Origin: Lantana camara
Lineage: Eukaryota > Streptophyta > Magnoliopsida > Lamiales > Verbenaceae
Direction of reading: 5' to 3'
Assembly (NCBI GenBank): GCA_037501455.1
Contig: CM074864.1
Location: forward strand, 31,088,001 to 31,152,000
Length of the DNA stretch: 64,000 bases
The notes beneath the pieces were generated by a model, which was not told where the DNA came from, searched no databases, and worked only from the letters and a program-made list of their open reading frames with translations. The stretch's first letter is position 1; the number at the start of each line of letters is the position of its first letter. Below, one piece after another: positions 1 to 10,461 of this stretch. Made by a program: the position numbers and the translations under genes.

Positions 1-360
1 GATTTTCCAATTTCGCGCTCGAACATTCTATTGACGAGGCGTTGATAGGTTGCTCCCGCGTTTTTGAGCCCAAATGGCATGACTTTGAAACAGTAAACAC
101 CCAAATGCACAATAAACGAAGTTTTGGGGCGATTTTCGGGCGCCATAAAGATTTGATAATATCCCTGAAAGGCGTCCATCATACTCATGAGTTCACACCC
201 GGCTGTAGAATCTACCAACTGATCGATCCTCGGTAGTGGGTAATGGTCTTTGGGGCACGCTTTGTTGAGATCCGTGAAGTCGTTGCACATACGCCACTTA
301 TTGGCGCTCTTTGGGACGAGCACCACATTGCAAAGCCATTCTGGGTACAAAATTTCCTCG
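1..360 (-). pseudogene. pol: E1 reverse transcriptase fragment (frameshifted, truncated by window)
   Basis: Downstream of the frame break near 360 the minus strand stays open in a second frame to the window edge and reads as gypsy reverse transcriptase. Visible blocks are a WRMCNDF-like motif, the KACPKD segment typical of Tat/Athila RTs, the DAFQGYYQI block and the MPFGLKNAGA block. The catalytic xDD motif would lie outside the window. RT copies the element RNA into DNA in cytoplasmic particles; this copy cannot be made in frame with the upstream gag-protease. Confidence 0.85.
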
Positions 361-2785
361 ATTGAGCATCAAGCAATTTACTAACCTCTTCTTCGATGAC
401 CCATTTCCTAAAGCCATGAACGTCCCTCTTCTTCTGTTTGATGGGCTTGAAGGTTGGATCCACGTTCAGTCTGTGGACAATGACGCTCGGATCTATCCCG
501 GTGAGATCAGAAGCTTTCCACGTAAAAACGTCTAGGTTCTCCCGTAGGAAGTCGATCATCAAAACTTGCGAGGGCCCATCCAGGCCCGAGCCAATCTGGG
601 TGGTTTTATCCGGATTCCCAGGCTCCAATTCAACGGTAAAAAACTCCTCAGTGGGCTCAATCCGAACCTCTGGCCTCGGTGCCTCTAGCGCTCGTTTCTT
701 CCCGGTGAGCATACCCTTGGGCTCATCACCCTCGTTTTCTGAAGAAGAACCCTCGACGGCCCCCGGTGGCCTATTCTCTGAACACTGAACATCTCCAGGA
801 GTCCTCTTTTTATTCTTCTTCCAGTACAGCTTGGCTCTTTTACGCTCGGGGCCATCTTCGTCTAATTCGGGGAAGTCAACAGACTTCTTAGTAGACCCAG
901 GTTGAATGGACTGCTTGGGCTTGTGGCTTCGAAGCGAATGTATGTAACATTCCCAAGCTTCTTTGACGTTACATAGAATTTCTCCGGTACCCTCAGGGGT
1001 AGGGAACTTGACCTTTTGGTGATATGTGGAAATTACGGCCTTGAAATCCACGAGGGCTGGGCGCCCAATGATGATATTGTAAGGAAGATTCACCTCAACG
1101 ATGGTGTAGAGGACGTTCAAAGTTTTTCGCTGTGGGGCGCGACCAAAAGAGGTGGCCAAGTGAATCTGTCCGCGAGGGACGATCTCGGAACCTCCAAACC
1201 CTACGAGGGCAGTTCTGAGAGGTTCGAGGGGGATGTTTGTTATGTTCATTTGTTGAAACGTTGAGTACTGGAGAACGTTCACAGAGCTTCCACTATCAAA
1301 TAAAACCCTCTTTACAGTGTGGTTATGAACGTCTAAACTAACCACCATGGGACAGTCAGAGGTTTTTCCTATCCCATGGGGCGTTACAATATGTTCAAGA
1401 TCTTTCTCAGTAAACCCTATGACATCATCCTCCTTCGAGCGCGACGAGCTGTCCACGGAGAGCACTGAGCGAGGGAATGACGTTCTTTGGTTATAGCTCC
1501 GGACATGGCGACGGCGAGAAGCATTGGAATCGCCTCCTGAGGGCCCTCCCGCGATCATGTGAATGACCGCAAAGGGCTGATTTTCCATATCCACCCCTTT
1601 CCCTTTGCCGCGTTCGCAGGTCTCAGGGCGCTGGCGACGAGGACTTCGGGAGCGTGAACGGCTTCTTCTCCTCCCGAGCGCTTGTTCCGCGCAATGTTCA
1701 TCGTACCCCTCTAGTACTTTCACAAACTCTTTGAGGTGCCCCCCAGCAATCAGCCGCTGAATTTCCTTCTCCAGGTGGCGGCATTCATTAGTGTCATGCC
1801 CCTTCTGCTTATGGAAAGCGCAGTACTTCCCCGAGCGCTTCTGAGCCTCGGTTTCTCTCAGCTTGGGCGGTCTCTTAAATAACTTCTGGTCCGCCAGGGA
1901 ATAAACTTCGGCAATTGGGCGGTTGAGAGGGACACGCTCGAGCCTCCACGGAGGAGAGGAATGACGGCGAGCGGGTATTGGGCTGCGGCGGTGACTCCGG
2001 TTGGGCTCTACTTTGTCTTCGTGGGTTCTGTTGGGGCGAGGGGCATTTGCCATCTTCTGATCCCTCGCTATGTACATATCCTCGAGGGTAAAGAAAGAAT
2101 CGGCAATCTCCCTAATTTCCATCAACGAGCGCGGTTTCTTCTTGGCCACTTCTTCCACAAACTCCTTGCTGACGTAATGCTTCATGTTGATGGCCCCAAA
2201 TAGAACGTGCCTCAAAAAGTCCATCGAGGGCTTTTCTACCAACAAAATCTCTTTATTGAACCTCCCCATGAAGGATCTGAGAGTCTCGTTCGGCCCTTGG
2301 ACCAGGCTATAAAGAGCGGTCGCCGCCGGAGCTGGTGCCTTCAGCGAGTTGAAGTGGCTGACAAAAGCATCCGTCAGGTCATAGTACCCTCGGATCGAGC
2401 GCGGGGGGAGCTTTTTGTACCATTCTTGGGCCATTCCGGTGAGGGAAGTGACAAACACCTTGGCCCAGTAGTTGTCCGGATGGTCATACAGGTGCATTAG
2501 GTGCACAAAATGGTCCAGATGCTCGGCTGGATCCGTGGTTCCGTCATATCTGTTGATCGACGAGGGAATTTTGCCCTTCCCTGTGCGAGTCATTAGAACC
2601 TCCTCGATGAGGGGGGAATCGCCCGCCATGATCCTGTAGTCTCGCTCGTCGGGATCTTCGTAGCTGGCTTCCTTCCTGCGCCGAGAAATGGGGCTACGTG
2701 GTCGGCGAGCGTCTCTGGCCTTGGACCTCTCGCCCCCATCGCGGGAAGCGTGAGACCGTGCTCGAGAGAGCTGCTCTACCACGTT
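357..2785 (-). pseudogene. gag-pol: E1 gag-protease-RT N-terminus, main open segment
   Basis: One long open frame runs from the codon after the TAG at 2786-2788 to the frame break near 360; it then reads out-of-frame to a stop at 212-214. Counting residues from position 2782: a retrotransposon Gag domain at about 85-245 (with a TGMAQEWYKKLP block), a knuckle at 321-334 (CAFHKQKGHDTNEC), an RS-rich stretch at 371-383, and an aspartic protease at 496-577 with catalytic FDSGSS and the flap-side IIGRPAL. From about 735 comes the linker to RT with GIDPSVIVHRLNVDP, typical of Tat. Gag forms the particle and protease would cleave the polyprotein. The start of the open frame is an artefact of the upstream stop; the real start is at 3567. 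Confidence 0.9.
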
Positions 2786-3567
2786 CTAGAGCCCTCGAAT
2801 TTGGTCTTGTACTGCTGCAAGCTGAGGGTCACTGACATTTCTGCGGTTTGCCCTCTCTGTGACCCTCGACTGGACCTCGTCGTTGTTTCCAGCCCCTTCA
2901 TTTTGAGGGGCTCTCTCATTTCCCGCTGGCTGCTGCCCTTGCTGGACCCTCGGAGCGGCTTCATTTTCTTGAAGTGGTGGAGGGTGAGGTTGCTGGGCCC
3001 TTAACGCATTTTGGGCCATCGTCAAGGGATGTGCAGGGAGCCCGCCCAAGGGTGGGGCTATCCGAGCACCCGCGCATGAAGGGAAATAAGCCATAGTGAA
3101 GTGTTCCCATGCATTCTGCAGAGCTTGACTCTCGCATTGCGCATACAGCGCCTGAAGTTGTTGCGCAGTGATTTGGGGCATCTCTACCCCCTGTATTTCC
3201 CTTGGCACTGATAAGGGGAGGTTCAACATCCCCACTTGATACGGCTGGACCAAAGGTATCATTCCAGGCATCGTTCCAGGCATTACCCCGGGCTGCGTGA
3301 GCGTGTATCCTGGCGGCGGCATGGCCATAGGGTATATGCCAAGATGGGAGGCAGGGATATTTGGGGCGAAAGCTGGGGGGGAGGATTGGAGCCCGATCCT
3401 CCCGCTTCATTTCCAGTTGGGGGAGGAGCAGCAGCAGCGGCATCAACGTTTTCGGCAACAAGAGGAGGTGCGCCCCCGACGAGAGCGGGGCTTTCAGCGT
3501 TTTCTCCATTGGCGGGAGGAAGACCTCCTCTGTTCCCCAGAGTTCCAGATCTTGTGGCAGTAACCAT
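2786..3567 (-). pseudogene. gag: E1 gag N-terminal region, frameshifted and with premature stop
   Basis: Gag appears to start at the ATG whose complement is 3565-3567 (MVTATRSGTLGNRGG). It continues as a Pro/Ala/Gly-rich low-complexity region to a run of seven Gs on the plus strand (3375-3381), where the frame shifts. From there to 2786 the second frame is open, again Pro/Gln-rich (MPPPGYTLTQPG, then a Gln/Ala-rich part). It ends at a TAG (2786-2788) that lies in the same frame as the Gag domain below, so it is a simple nonsense change. I see no domain here; Pro-rich N-termini are usual in Tat Gags. Confidence 0.75.
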
Positions 3568-3643
3568 GATTAAAGACTTTGGTGTCACTTTTCAACTAGC
3601 TTTTAAAGGAAGAAACTGGTAATACCGAAGACGGTGGTGATGG

Positions 3644-3662
3644 TTTCCCACAGACGGCGCCA
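3644..3662 (-). other. E1 primer binding site
   Basis: The minus strand reads TGGCGCCGTCTGTGGGAAA four bases inside the LTR end. TGGCGCC-type primer sites of this form are seen in Tat/Ogre elements and are usually assigned to tRNA-Arg; the tRNA identity is recalled, not tested. Confidence 0.8.
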
Positions 3663-3666
3663 AAAA

Positions 3667-4501
3667 TGATGGTGCAGGAATCTGAGTTTCCTAAATGCAA
3701 CAACACTTTAAGATTTGTATGAAAAGGGAAAGACCATCACAGGCGTGAGAGCCTCAGGATCTGGGTTTCCTTTTGAGCGTGGGTTCTTCCAGCTAGGATA
3801 ACACCAAGAGTGCGAAATGTAATGCTACTGTGGTGAGGTTAATGGAAAGCTTGAGAAGATCAGAGGGAATGCCCAGAACGATAGAGTGTGTCTGTAGAAG
3901 ATGACCTAAGGGAGAGTGCATGAGTTCTCCATATTTATATGTTAGGGGTGAGGGTAGAAGGGTAAATTGACCGTGTGGTCCCAAACCTGTGTTGCCCTAA
4001 CACGTGGCGGCCCGTGAAGGTATGAGAAGGACGTTTCTGAAAAGGAGGCGGCATGTCAGATGCGTAGTGCGCACTACCTTTGTGTCAGAAGTCGTTGGCG
4101 AGGGTGACGCGGGGGATGGGCCTAAGATTCTCTCTGCCGAGGTTCGGATCCAACGCAGCGGGACATGGTCATGCACGAGCGTTGGTGACGCTCGAAGAGT
4201 GTATGGATGGCCTCCCCACGATAGACGACCCTTGAGCGCCGAAATACCGAGCATCAAGAATGGGCCCTTGTGTGGGTGTTTCCTTGAGAAGGATTCCCCC
4301 GAGGGCTGAAATGTGAACGCCAAGCCTATCGGCCAGGGCCCCTTGTTTGAACAATCGGCCGAGGCCCGATGGCCCAAACTAGTTGGTAAGCGGATGAGCT
4401 AGGTTAGCCTACGTATCCCTCAATCCGAGCGTATAATCTTCAAGCGCGTTAAAGGTGACACGTGGACGGCTGAGATACGAGCACGTTTCTGAGTCCCATC
4501 A
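3667..4501 (-). repeat. E1 5' LTR (835 bp)
   Basis: Bounded by TGATGG at 3667 and CCATCA at 4501, a six-base inverted terminal repeat. The primer site lies four bases from the 3667 end. The sequence beyond 4501 switches directly to the LTR of E2 (GTACCGCCTAGC), which fixes the outer boundary. The 3' LTR is outside the window, so LTR divergence cannot be measured. Confidence 0.88.
3931..3939 (-). promoter_or_regulatory. Candidate TATA box in E1 LTR
   Basis: The minus strand reads ACATATAAATATGGAG here, a good plant TATA box, about 565 bp into the 835-bp LTR. That leaves about 265 bp for R and U5. Position and sequence only; no transcript data. Confidence 0.55.
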
Positions 4502-4506
4502 GTACC
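4502..4506. other. Target site duplication of E1 (right copy)
   Basis: GTACC follows the E1 LTR. The intact E2 LTR has the same five bases at 10800-10804, immediately before CGCCTAGC, which identifies the insertion point. The left copy lies outside the window. Confidence 0.75.
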
Positions 4507-4637
4507 GCCTAGCTTAGGTTGGTTGTTTTCGTTTGTCACCCGTTCGCTTTGACTTGGTGCGTGTGCATACTTTTCATTTTGTACACGTGTCGGGTCATAG
4601 TGCGGGGGTGTGGTGCCCCACCACTTGGGGTGCTACA
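4502..4637 (+). repeat. E2 5' LTR, 3' remnant
   Basis: Matches the end of the E2 3' LTR (10800-10929): CGCCTAGCTTAGGTTGG, the block TTTGTCACCCGTTCGC, and CGGGTCATAGTGCGGGG. It ends GGGGTGCTACA, followed after seven bases by the primer site. The upstream part of this LTR is displaced by E1 beyond the window. Confidence 0.9.
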
Positions 4638-4644
4638 TCTTAAG

Positions 4645-4657
4645 TGGTATCAGAGCC
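4645..4657 (+). other. E2 primer binding site (tRNA-iMet)
   Basis: TGGTATCAGAGCC is the complement of the 3' end of plant initiator methionine tRNA, seven bases after the LTR end. Confidence 0.92.
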
Positions 4658-6043
4658 ACCAAGTTCAGAACCGGTGCTCTGGAGTCATGTCGTGTTAGTT
4701 TAGGTCGTACGGTATAGGAATACTTGTGCATTGCGTTCGTCTGATGTGAAATTTTGGCTTCTCTACATGAATTTGTCTGAGCATATATGATTGTATGCAC
4801 ACTATGATTACGATTTTTGCAAAATTATCACTGTTATGCTTTGAATTTTATTAAATTACGTATTGCATCTGCATTACTTAAGTGTTCTTAATTGCTTTTA
4901 TTACTTGACATATCCACGTACTAACCTGCATGCCTAGATATTTATTCAATCTGTGAATTGTAGGGTGACATCTTGGTGTCAAATTGTAAATGATCGTGAC
5001 AATTCTTCCCACTTTTACAAATCTTTGATAGGAGATTCAAAGCGGCCATACTCTAATGAGAGACAATGGACCTCTACAAGAATTCAAAACAAGGAATCAA
5101 TGCTATCGTTATGAAAAAGGGTATTATGCATTCATGGCACGTGCATCATGCATTGGGGTAAATTTTAATTATTTTGAACATTTGTTCTACGTGCTTGACT
5201 GCCTTCTTTTCTGGATACGAGTGCATGCCATTTACATCCCTAATCCCGCATGCATTATTTTCGTGGTTATATTTAGGTGACTTCCTTACATATTCCAACG
5301 AGGGCCGATTTTAGTGGAAGCTACTTTGAGATTTGAATAGGGGTGGATCAGAAAGTGTATGGTTAATTCAACAACCTCCGGGCATAGGGTGGATACAAGG
5401 AAGAGATTTGTATACAAGGGAAACAAGAGACCTTTTAACTAACGAGGTGCCTTCAGGATATATACTTAACTACTTGGAGGTACTCGGGGTAGAAAATTTT
5501 ATAAGAATGTCAGAATTTCTAACTCTGGATGGCGTGAGGTGACAATGAAGAAATCAAGGCACTTGTACCATTCAGAGAATTCCAAGTAGGGAATCGGATT
5601 ACTATTATAAAGACACCCACCAGAGTAGTTACACTTACACAAAGGAAAAAGGGGGAAAATTTTGCAAGTTATCGAATTTCGTGCCGAGGTCATTGAAGAT
5701 CAACTCCACCAAATATTGAGGATAAGGACATCATTTACAACGATGGTGTACTAAGCAAGACTGTTTAAAGATTCTTCATTTATCTCTCTACGTTTGCCCT
5801 AAGAGATTTTACCGTTGAAAGAAATGGCAATTCCCGATTACCGAGGATTTTATTGGGATTTCAAGAGACTCCACGGATCACTATACTCCGAGAATCAAGT
5901 GAGACGGTCCAAGACCGTTTGGGTACCCGAGAATCTGAGGGAATACTAAAGAATGCAAGTTTGAACGAAGGGTTGGAACCACTGCCAGTCAAGGATTCGA
6001 TTATCCTTCCAAATTAAAGAATTGCCAACCTCGACTTCGTTTC

Positions 6044-6080
6044 TACGGTGAACGGTAACTTAAGCATTCATGGCATTTGC
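6044..6080 (+). other. Internal block shared by E2, E5 and E7
   Basis: Contains ACGGTGAACGGTAACT followed by AAGCATTCATGGCAT. The same order of words appears in E7 at 39732-39764 and in E5 on the minus strand at 53189-53217 and 59815-59844. Function unknown. Confidence 0.6.
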
Positions 6081-6540
6081 ACCCATGCATTTCACAAGTA
6101 ATTATATTTTATTTTGCTTGACATATGTGATAACGTGTAATGTTCGATGTTGCTTCGATTGTAATAACTTGGCTAACTACTTTAATTTTCATAACTTAAA
6201 AATTTATTATTGTTGTGAATTCTTGTAAACTGAATGGAATACTTGTGTGAATTATTCGTGTCTCTGTGTTTATAATTTCTTTGGTTACTCACTAACCCTT
6301 CATGCACATACAAGCATATTGTGATTTTATTTTACAGATATTCAATCGCGATATCCCCATTGAGTTGAGGCGTGGATGTTGAATCAATACTCTGGGGACA
6401 CCGATATCAGTAGTGTAAAGGTACACTAAACATGCATCACATGTTTTGCATCCAGTGTTACTTTAATGTGTGTTTATATGAATGCTGCGTAAGTGAACTT
6501 GTGTGCTAGGGAGTTTTTGAGATCTCACTATTTACGTGTT

Positions 6541-6838
6541 AGGGAGATGTGGGATTCTCCCTATTTATGTGATAGAAAGATGTAGGATTCTTTCTAAATT
6601 ATGTGAGCAAGAGATGCTGGATTCTCTTGGAGTTAGATATTTGTGAGATGTTGGATTCTCTCGAATTTAGGGGTTTGAAAAAGGCTGGATTTTCTCAAAC
6701 TAGAATGTTTGGAAGATGTGAAAGTCTACAAACTTAGGTTGAGAGAGGGGGCTCTCTCGATTACGTGGTTGAGAGACGGGGTTCTCTCAATTCTGTACCT
6801 GATGGACAGGGTTCTCTCTTTTGATTTGCCGGGAGACG

Positions 6839-6875
<37 letters not shown>

Positions 6876-6895
6876 TTGAGAGATGGGATTCTCTC
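6541..6895 (+). repeat. Hairpin array in E2 internal region
   Basis: About ten tandem units of 30-38 bp. Most are short inverted repeats with a G-rich loop: AGGGAGA...TCTCCCT (6541-6562), AGAAAGA...TCTTTCT (6574-6595), AAGAGA...TCTCTT (6609-6628), GAGAGA...TCTCTC (6741-6758, 6771-6788, 6878-6895). Stem bases change in pairs between units. A matching array with the same stem and loop lies in E5. Confidence 0.85.
6841..6872 (+). repeat. (TC)16 microsatellite
   Basis: Sixteen TC units inside one arm of the hairpin array; probably slippage growth of a TCTCTC stem arm. Confidence 0.97.
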
Positions 6896-7171
6896 TTGTT
6901 TGTTGCGGCTAAGTTACGTGTGGCCTGATGTTGGTTTGCAATCGACGAGGAAGCGACGGTATCGAGCTTTGGGTGCAGTGGCCTAGTGGGGGATCAAACG
7001 AGTTGAAGCGACCAATGGTCAAATGTTTGAACAAACCTCTGTGACTACGGAACTCTGTAGGGAGCTGATGCAATCAGTGGGAGTAAACTTCACAGCCAGG
7101 GCTATGACTCTACACAATTTCGGGAGATAGATTGAAGTATTCCAGTTCGAAGCTTTACGATTCATTAATAG

Positions 7172-7208
7172 GACCTGAGGACAGGTCCTTTTGAAGGAGG
7201 GGCGTTTC
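7172..7208 (+). other. E2 pre-PPT hairpin and polypurine tract
   Basis: GGACCTGAGGACAGGTCC (7172-7189) forms a perfect 7-bp stem with loop AGGA. The polypurine tract GAAGGAGGGG lies just downstream, and the 3' LTR begins at 7209. The tract primes plus-strand DNA synthesis; the hairpin is conserved in other families here. Confidence 0.85.
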
Positions 7209-7699
7209 TGTAACACCCCGCTCGTCCTACAAATAAGGTACGTCACTTTTCAATCTTTTTATGTGTTTAATTATGCGATTTTGTGTTTTGTGTGGCCCTA
7301 TTTTGAACTCTTTAAGAGTTTAGGGGCTTGTTTGCAATTTTCTCTTTTAGGGGTTTTTCGGTCACTGTTCGTTCGATCGAGATTTTAACCTCTTTGACCC
7401 CTTTATTGCGTTCGGGGCATCGAAACGAGTCTGTAGACTCTAAGCTTGCCCCATTCTGACTTCGTTAGCTCGTTCTTCCGACCGTTTTTGCGTACGAGGA
7501 CTCGAGATATATACCCCGGGTCCTCGTTTTGTGTGCCAGAACTTCAGCTCCAGCCTCAGGCGTCTTCCTCCCGCGATCTGGCACTATTCACATAGTGGAG
7601 GTGTAAAAACATACACATATCCGTTCTCGCTCGTTTCTCGACGGAATTCGACATTTGAATAGTGGAAATTAATCAACTCGATGAGCCCGACAAGATGGT

Positions 7700-8560
7700 A
7701 CAAGAATCATAGCCTGAAACTCAGTGGTGGTGGCACTACGGTAAAGCAGCGGCGGTAAAACGGACACCCGCCACTTCGCCGCCTTTCGCGGCGGTTTCCG
7801 GAGACCATACGACGACACGTGCCACCCCACCTGTTATAAGATATCCCGGCGCAGTAGATGGTGTTGGCGGCGTAACCATCCGGCCAGCGGCGGCGGCTCA
7901 CGTGCCGCCTGAAAGTCACGGCGGGCGGCGGCGTTAGTGTAGCTCAGTGGTTCGCCGCGTTCCAGCGAGCTTTTCAGTCGACCCTTGATGCTACCCTACC
8001 GTTTTCGACGTCCTGAATCCATTTCTGGCCTCATATCGGAGTAAATCGCGGCAGAGATGGGGTTTTTCCAGCGAGAAGCAGCGGCGGAGCTAGAGGCAGT
8101 AGTTCGGCCATTTTTCGGTGGGTTTTGGGGGTGATCCCTTTACAAAAGTTGTTCCTCACGTCAAGGTCGAACTTTTCATGGTGGTGGTGGCTCCAGAACC
8201 GGTGGCGGACCGGCTGTGGACCAGCGGCTCTCTTTTCCGACCATTTTTTTGGCAAATTGGCTAGGGGCTTTTGAAGGCCTCGCTACGGGCTTTCCAACGG
8301 TATGTTTGGATTTTGTTTTCGTTTTACGGTTTTTGTTTAATTTCATTTCTCGTCATTGGGATTTAGTTCGGTGTTTCGTCAACGAAGTCCGGCGTGTTTG
8401 GTATTTTCTGAAATTGGTTGAGGGCTTTTGTCGGGCAGGCCGAGGCGCACGTTTCTGTGCTTTCGGGGAATTTTTCGACCACCAGAGGTGGTGGTCCGGC
8501 GGTTGGACATGGCGGTCCGGCAGGTTCCGGCGGCGATGTTCTGACGCCTTTTGAACAGCG
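7700..8560 (+). other. GC-rich segment in E2 LTR
   Basis: GCGGCGG-type triplet runs, CCGGCGG and TTTTCCAGCGAG words stand out against the AT-rich remainder. The longest frame is 112 codons and shows no domain. It ends near a consensus splice donor (ACG, then GTATGTTT at 8300). I read it as leader sequence of the element transcript; a captured host fragment is possible. Confidence 0.45.
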
Positions 8561-10461
8561 AGTTCCTTTCGTCGTGGTGAGTCCAATGCCACTTTCCGTT
8601 GGTCAATCGGATGTCCGGTTGATTTTATATGAATTTTTGAAGTTGTTGTATTTATTTTCGTTAATTGTTTTAATTATAAATTTCGATCTTGTATGAACTA
8701 TAAATTGAATGTATAAGTTGTACGATACTTAGAAATATGATGCGATATTGGAAAGCTTGATTCGTGATTTATGAAATTTATTTGCCTTGTTTTACGCCTA
8801 TCTACTTGAGAATAATTATTGTTTAAGGGGATGTTAGTGTAATTTTAGAAATTAATTGATTATAAAGTTTTGTGAAAACATAAGAAATAAATTATGAAAT
8901 GATACGTCATAATTATTTAAAATGTACTTGTAATTTCATTGATATAGTTAACCTAGTATTAAGTGAATTTTTGTAAGTTGCTGCTTTAATTGGAATTAAA
9001 ATTTTGGTTATACTTTGAACGGGGATTCGATTAATTAAGACTGGCCCTTGTTTGATTTAATTGCCCTATTCGAATATATATCTTTTTGTGAGGTGAGTTT
9101 AATGGTATTGCAATTATGGATTTATGTATAGGATTGATATGCAATTCGTGTTTATTTGTCTCGAGACCTAGTACTTGATAAGAATTAAATTTATAATGTC
9201 TTGATTTATTTTATGTAATTAATGTTTGAATTTTATAAGCTATGTATCTCTTGAGATGTAATATGAATTATAATATGCTCTGAATGACGTGATTGAATAG
9301 ATATGGATTATATGTTGCATCATTTGTATTCGTGAGCATGGCTGTGCGTCTTTTGGGTGTGATACGAGTCTTGTGTTCTGTGTGTTTAGTCGTCCAGGGT
9401 TTCTTCAGGGAGTGTCTGTCAGCTGTTTGGGTTCCAGTGGGACTTCTTGGCTTGTGTTTTCCATTCTCGTCGGTGTAAGGTGAGGTTTTAGGATTTTGTT
9501 TTAGTTACAGCGAGCTACAACCCTCTGTGCTCGTTTTCAAGCCAGAATACGATTATTCTATTATATTTATATAATAGATATGTATTTATACGATATGTTT
9601 ATGAATTTGTCATACGATTAAAGGTTTTCGGATTATATATACGAGCATATGTAAGCTTGACATGTTTTACAACAAGGCTATGCTTCAAACCGTGTGTCTT
9701 CAAGCTAGCTACGGATTAGGATGACACGGAGAGGTACGTCTATAGCATATGCTAAGTTGCAAGGTAAGGTATGCTCCGATAAGCTACGTAAGTATGGTTT
9801 TGATACGATGTGATAAGTTTGGTGTGTAGCGAGTTATGATCTGTTCTGATATGCTATGTTATGGTGTGTTGGGCCCCGAGACGTGGGTAAGGGAGACCCG
9901 GGACGACCATGGGGTCGCCGGTTATGACCCCTGTGCACGTTCTCATTTGAGATATTCACGTGCGACCTATGGAGGTTGGGAAGGCGTGGTATCTTGAGCC
10001 CTCGGTGGATAACCGGAGAAGGCAAAATGTAGGTTAGCTACCCCGTGTGTGTTTGTAATGGTACGAGTAGTGAGGGTTTGCTCCCCGAACTACATGGTGT
10101 TGGGGTTGGATTGTTTATGATATTTGTTTGTTTTCTGTTATGATACGTATGATACGATATGGAAGTAAGGTGGGAGACCCATACTCGTCGGGGTATATGA
10201 ATATGATCTGTTATGCTGATTATGAAACGGGATAGGACCCATACTCAGTTTGTTAAGTTCTAAATAAGATAAGATGTGTATAAGTTTAATTTGAAAATGG
10301 TTTTGGTATGCAAAACCCTACTCCCGGTTCATAATCTTTCTTTTGATACGTGCTCTGCTCCTTATTTTGTATAGTGTGTTTGAGTTCAGCTCCCCCCCCC
10401 CCCCCCCCCCTCACTCAGTCAGTGGACTGACCCTCGCCCCACCTATGTTTGTAGTTTGCAG
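8300..10461 (+). other. Predicted two introns in E2 LTR
   Basis: Donor GTATGTTT at 8300, acceptor TTTCTTCAG ending 9408, middle exon 9409-9479, donor AAG then GTGAGG at 9480, acceptor TTTGCAG ending 10461, last exon beginning GTGCAGG. The same order occurs in E5, E6 and E7. The first acceptor is the least certain. Motif-based only. Confidence 0.45.
10392..10410 (+). repeat. Poly-C tract (19 C)
   Basis: Homopolymer run just before the conserved TCACTCAGTC hairpin. E7 has only five Cs at the same place, so it has grown by slippage or its length is a sequencing artefact. Confidence 0.95.

Larger units (their letters stand above)
1..4501 (-). mobile_element. E1: Tat-type Ty3/gypsy retrotransposon, 3' end outside window
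   Basis: A minus-strand LTR retrotransposon. In order from 4501 downward it has a 5' LTR, a primer binding site, gag, aspartic protease and the start of reverse transcriptase; the rest lies left of the window. The primer site (TGGCGCCGTCTGTGGGAAA on the minus strand) and the Gag CX2H-type knuckle fit the Tat/Ogre/Retand branch of non-chromodomain gypsy elements. It is dead: a frameshift in a run of seven Gs (3375-3381), an in-frame TAG at 2786-2788 and a frameshift near 357-366. It is inserted in the 5' LTR of E2, with 4502-4506 (GTACC) as the target duplication on this side. Lineage assignment is from motifs only. Confidence 0.88.
4638..7208 (+). other. E2 internal region, non-coding
   Basis: 2571 bp between the LTRs. 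No frame longer than about 75 codons, and no Gag, RT or integrase motif in any frame. It holds the primer site, a block shared with E5 and E7 (6044-6080), a hairpin array (6541-6895), a TC microsatellite and the pre-PPT hairpin. Its first 80 and last 60 bp are similar to the internal region of E7. Confidence 0.8.

Noticed and set aside
3236..3622. Plus-strand frames opposite E1 gag
   Set aside because: These are shadows of the minus-strand Gag frame in GC-rich codons.
4645..4720. Possible tRNA gene around the primer sites
   Set aside because: Only the 3'-end complement of tRNA-iMet is present, as expected of a primer binding site; no cloverleaf or A/B boxes.
10392..10410. Poly-C tract as a functional element
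   Set aside because: E7 has five Cs at the same place. Slippage or base-calling error is enough to explain it.
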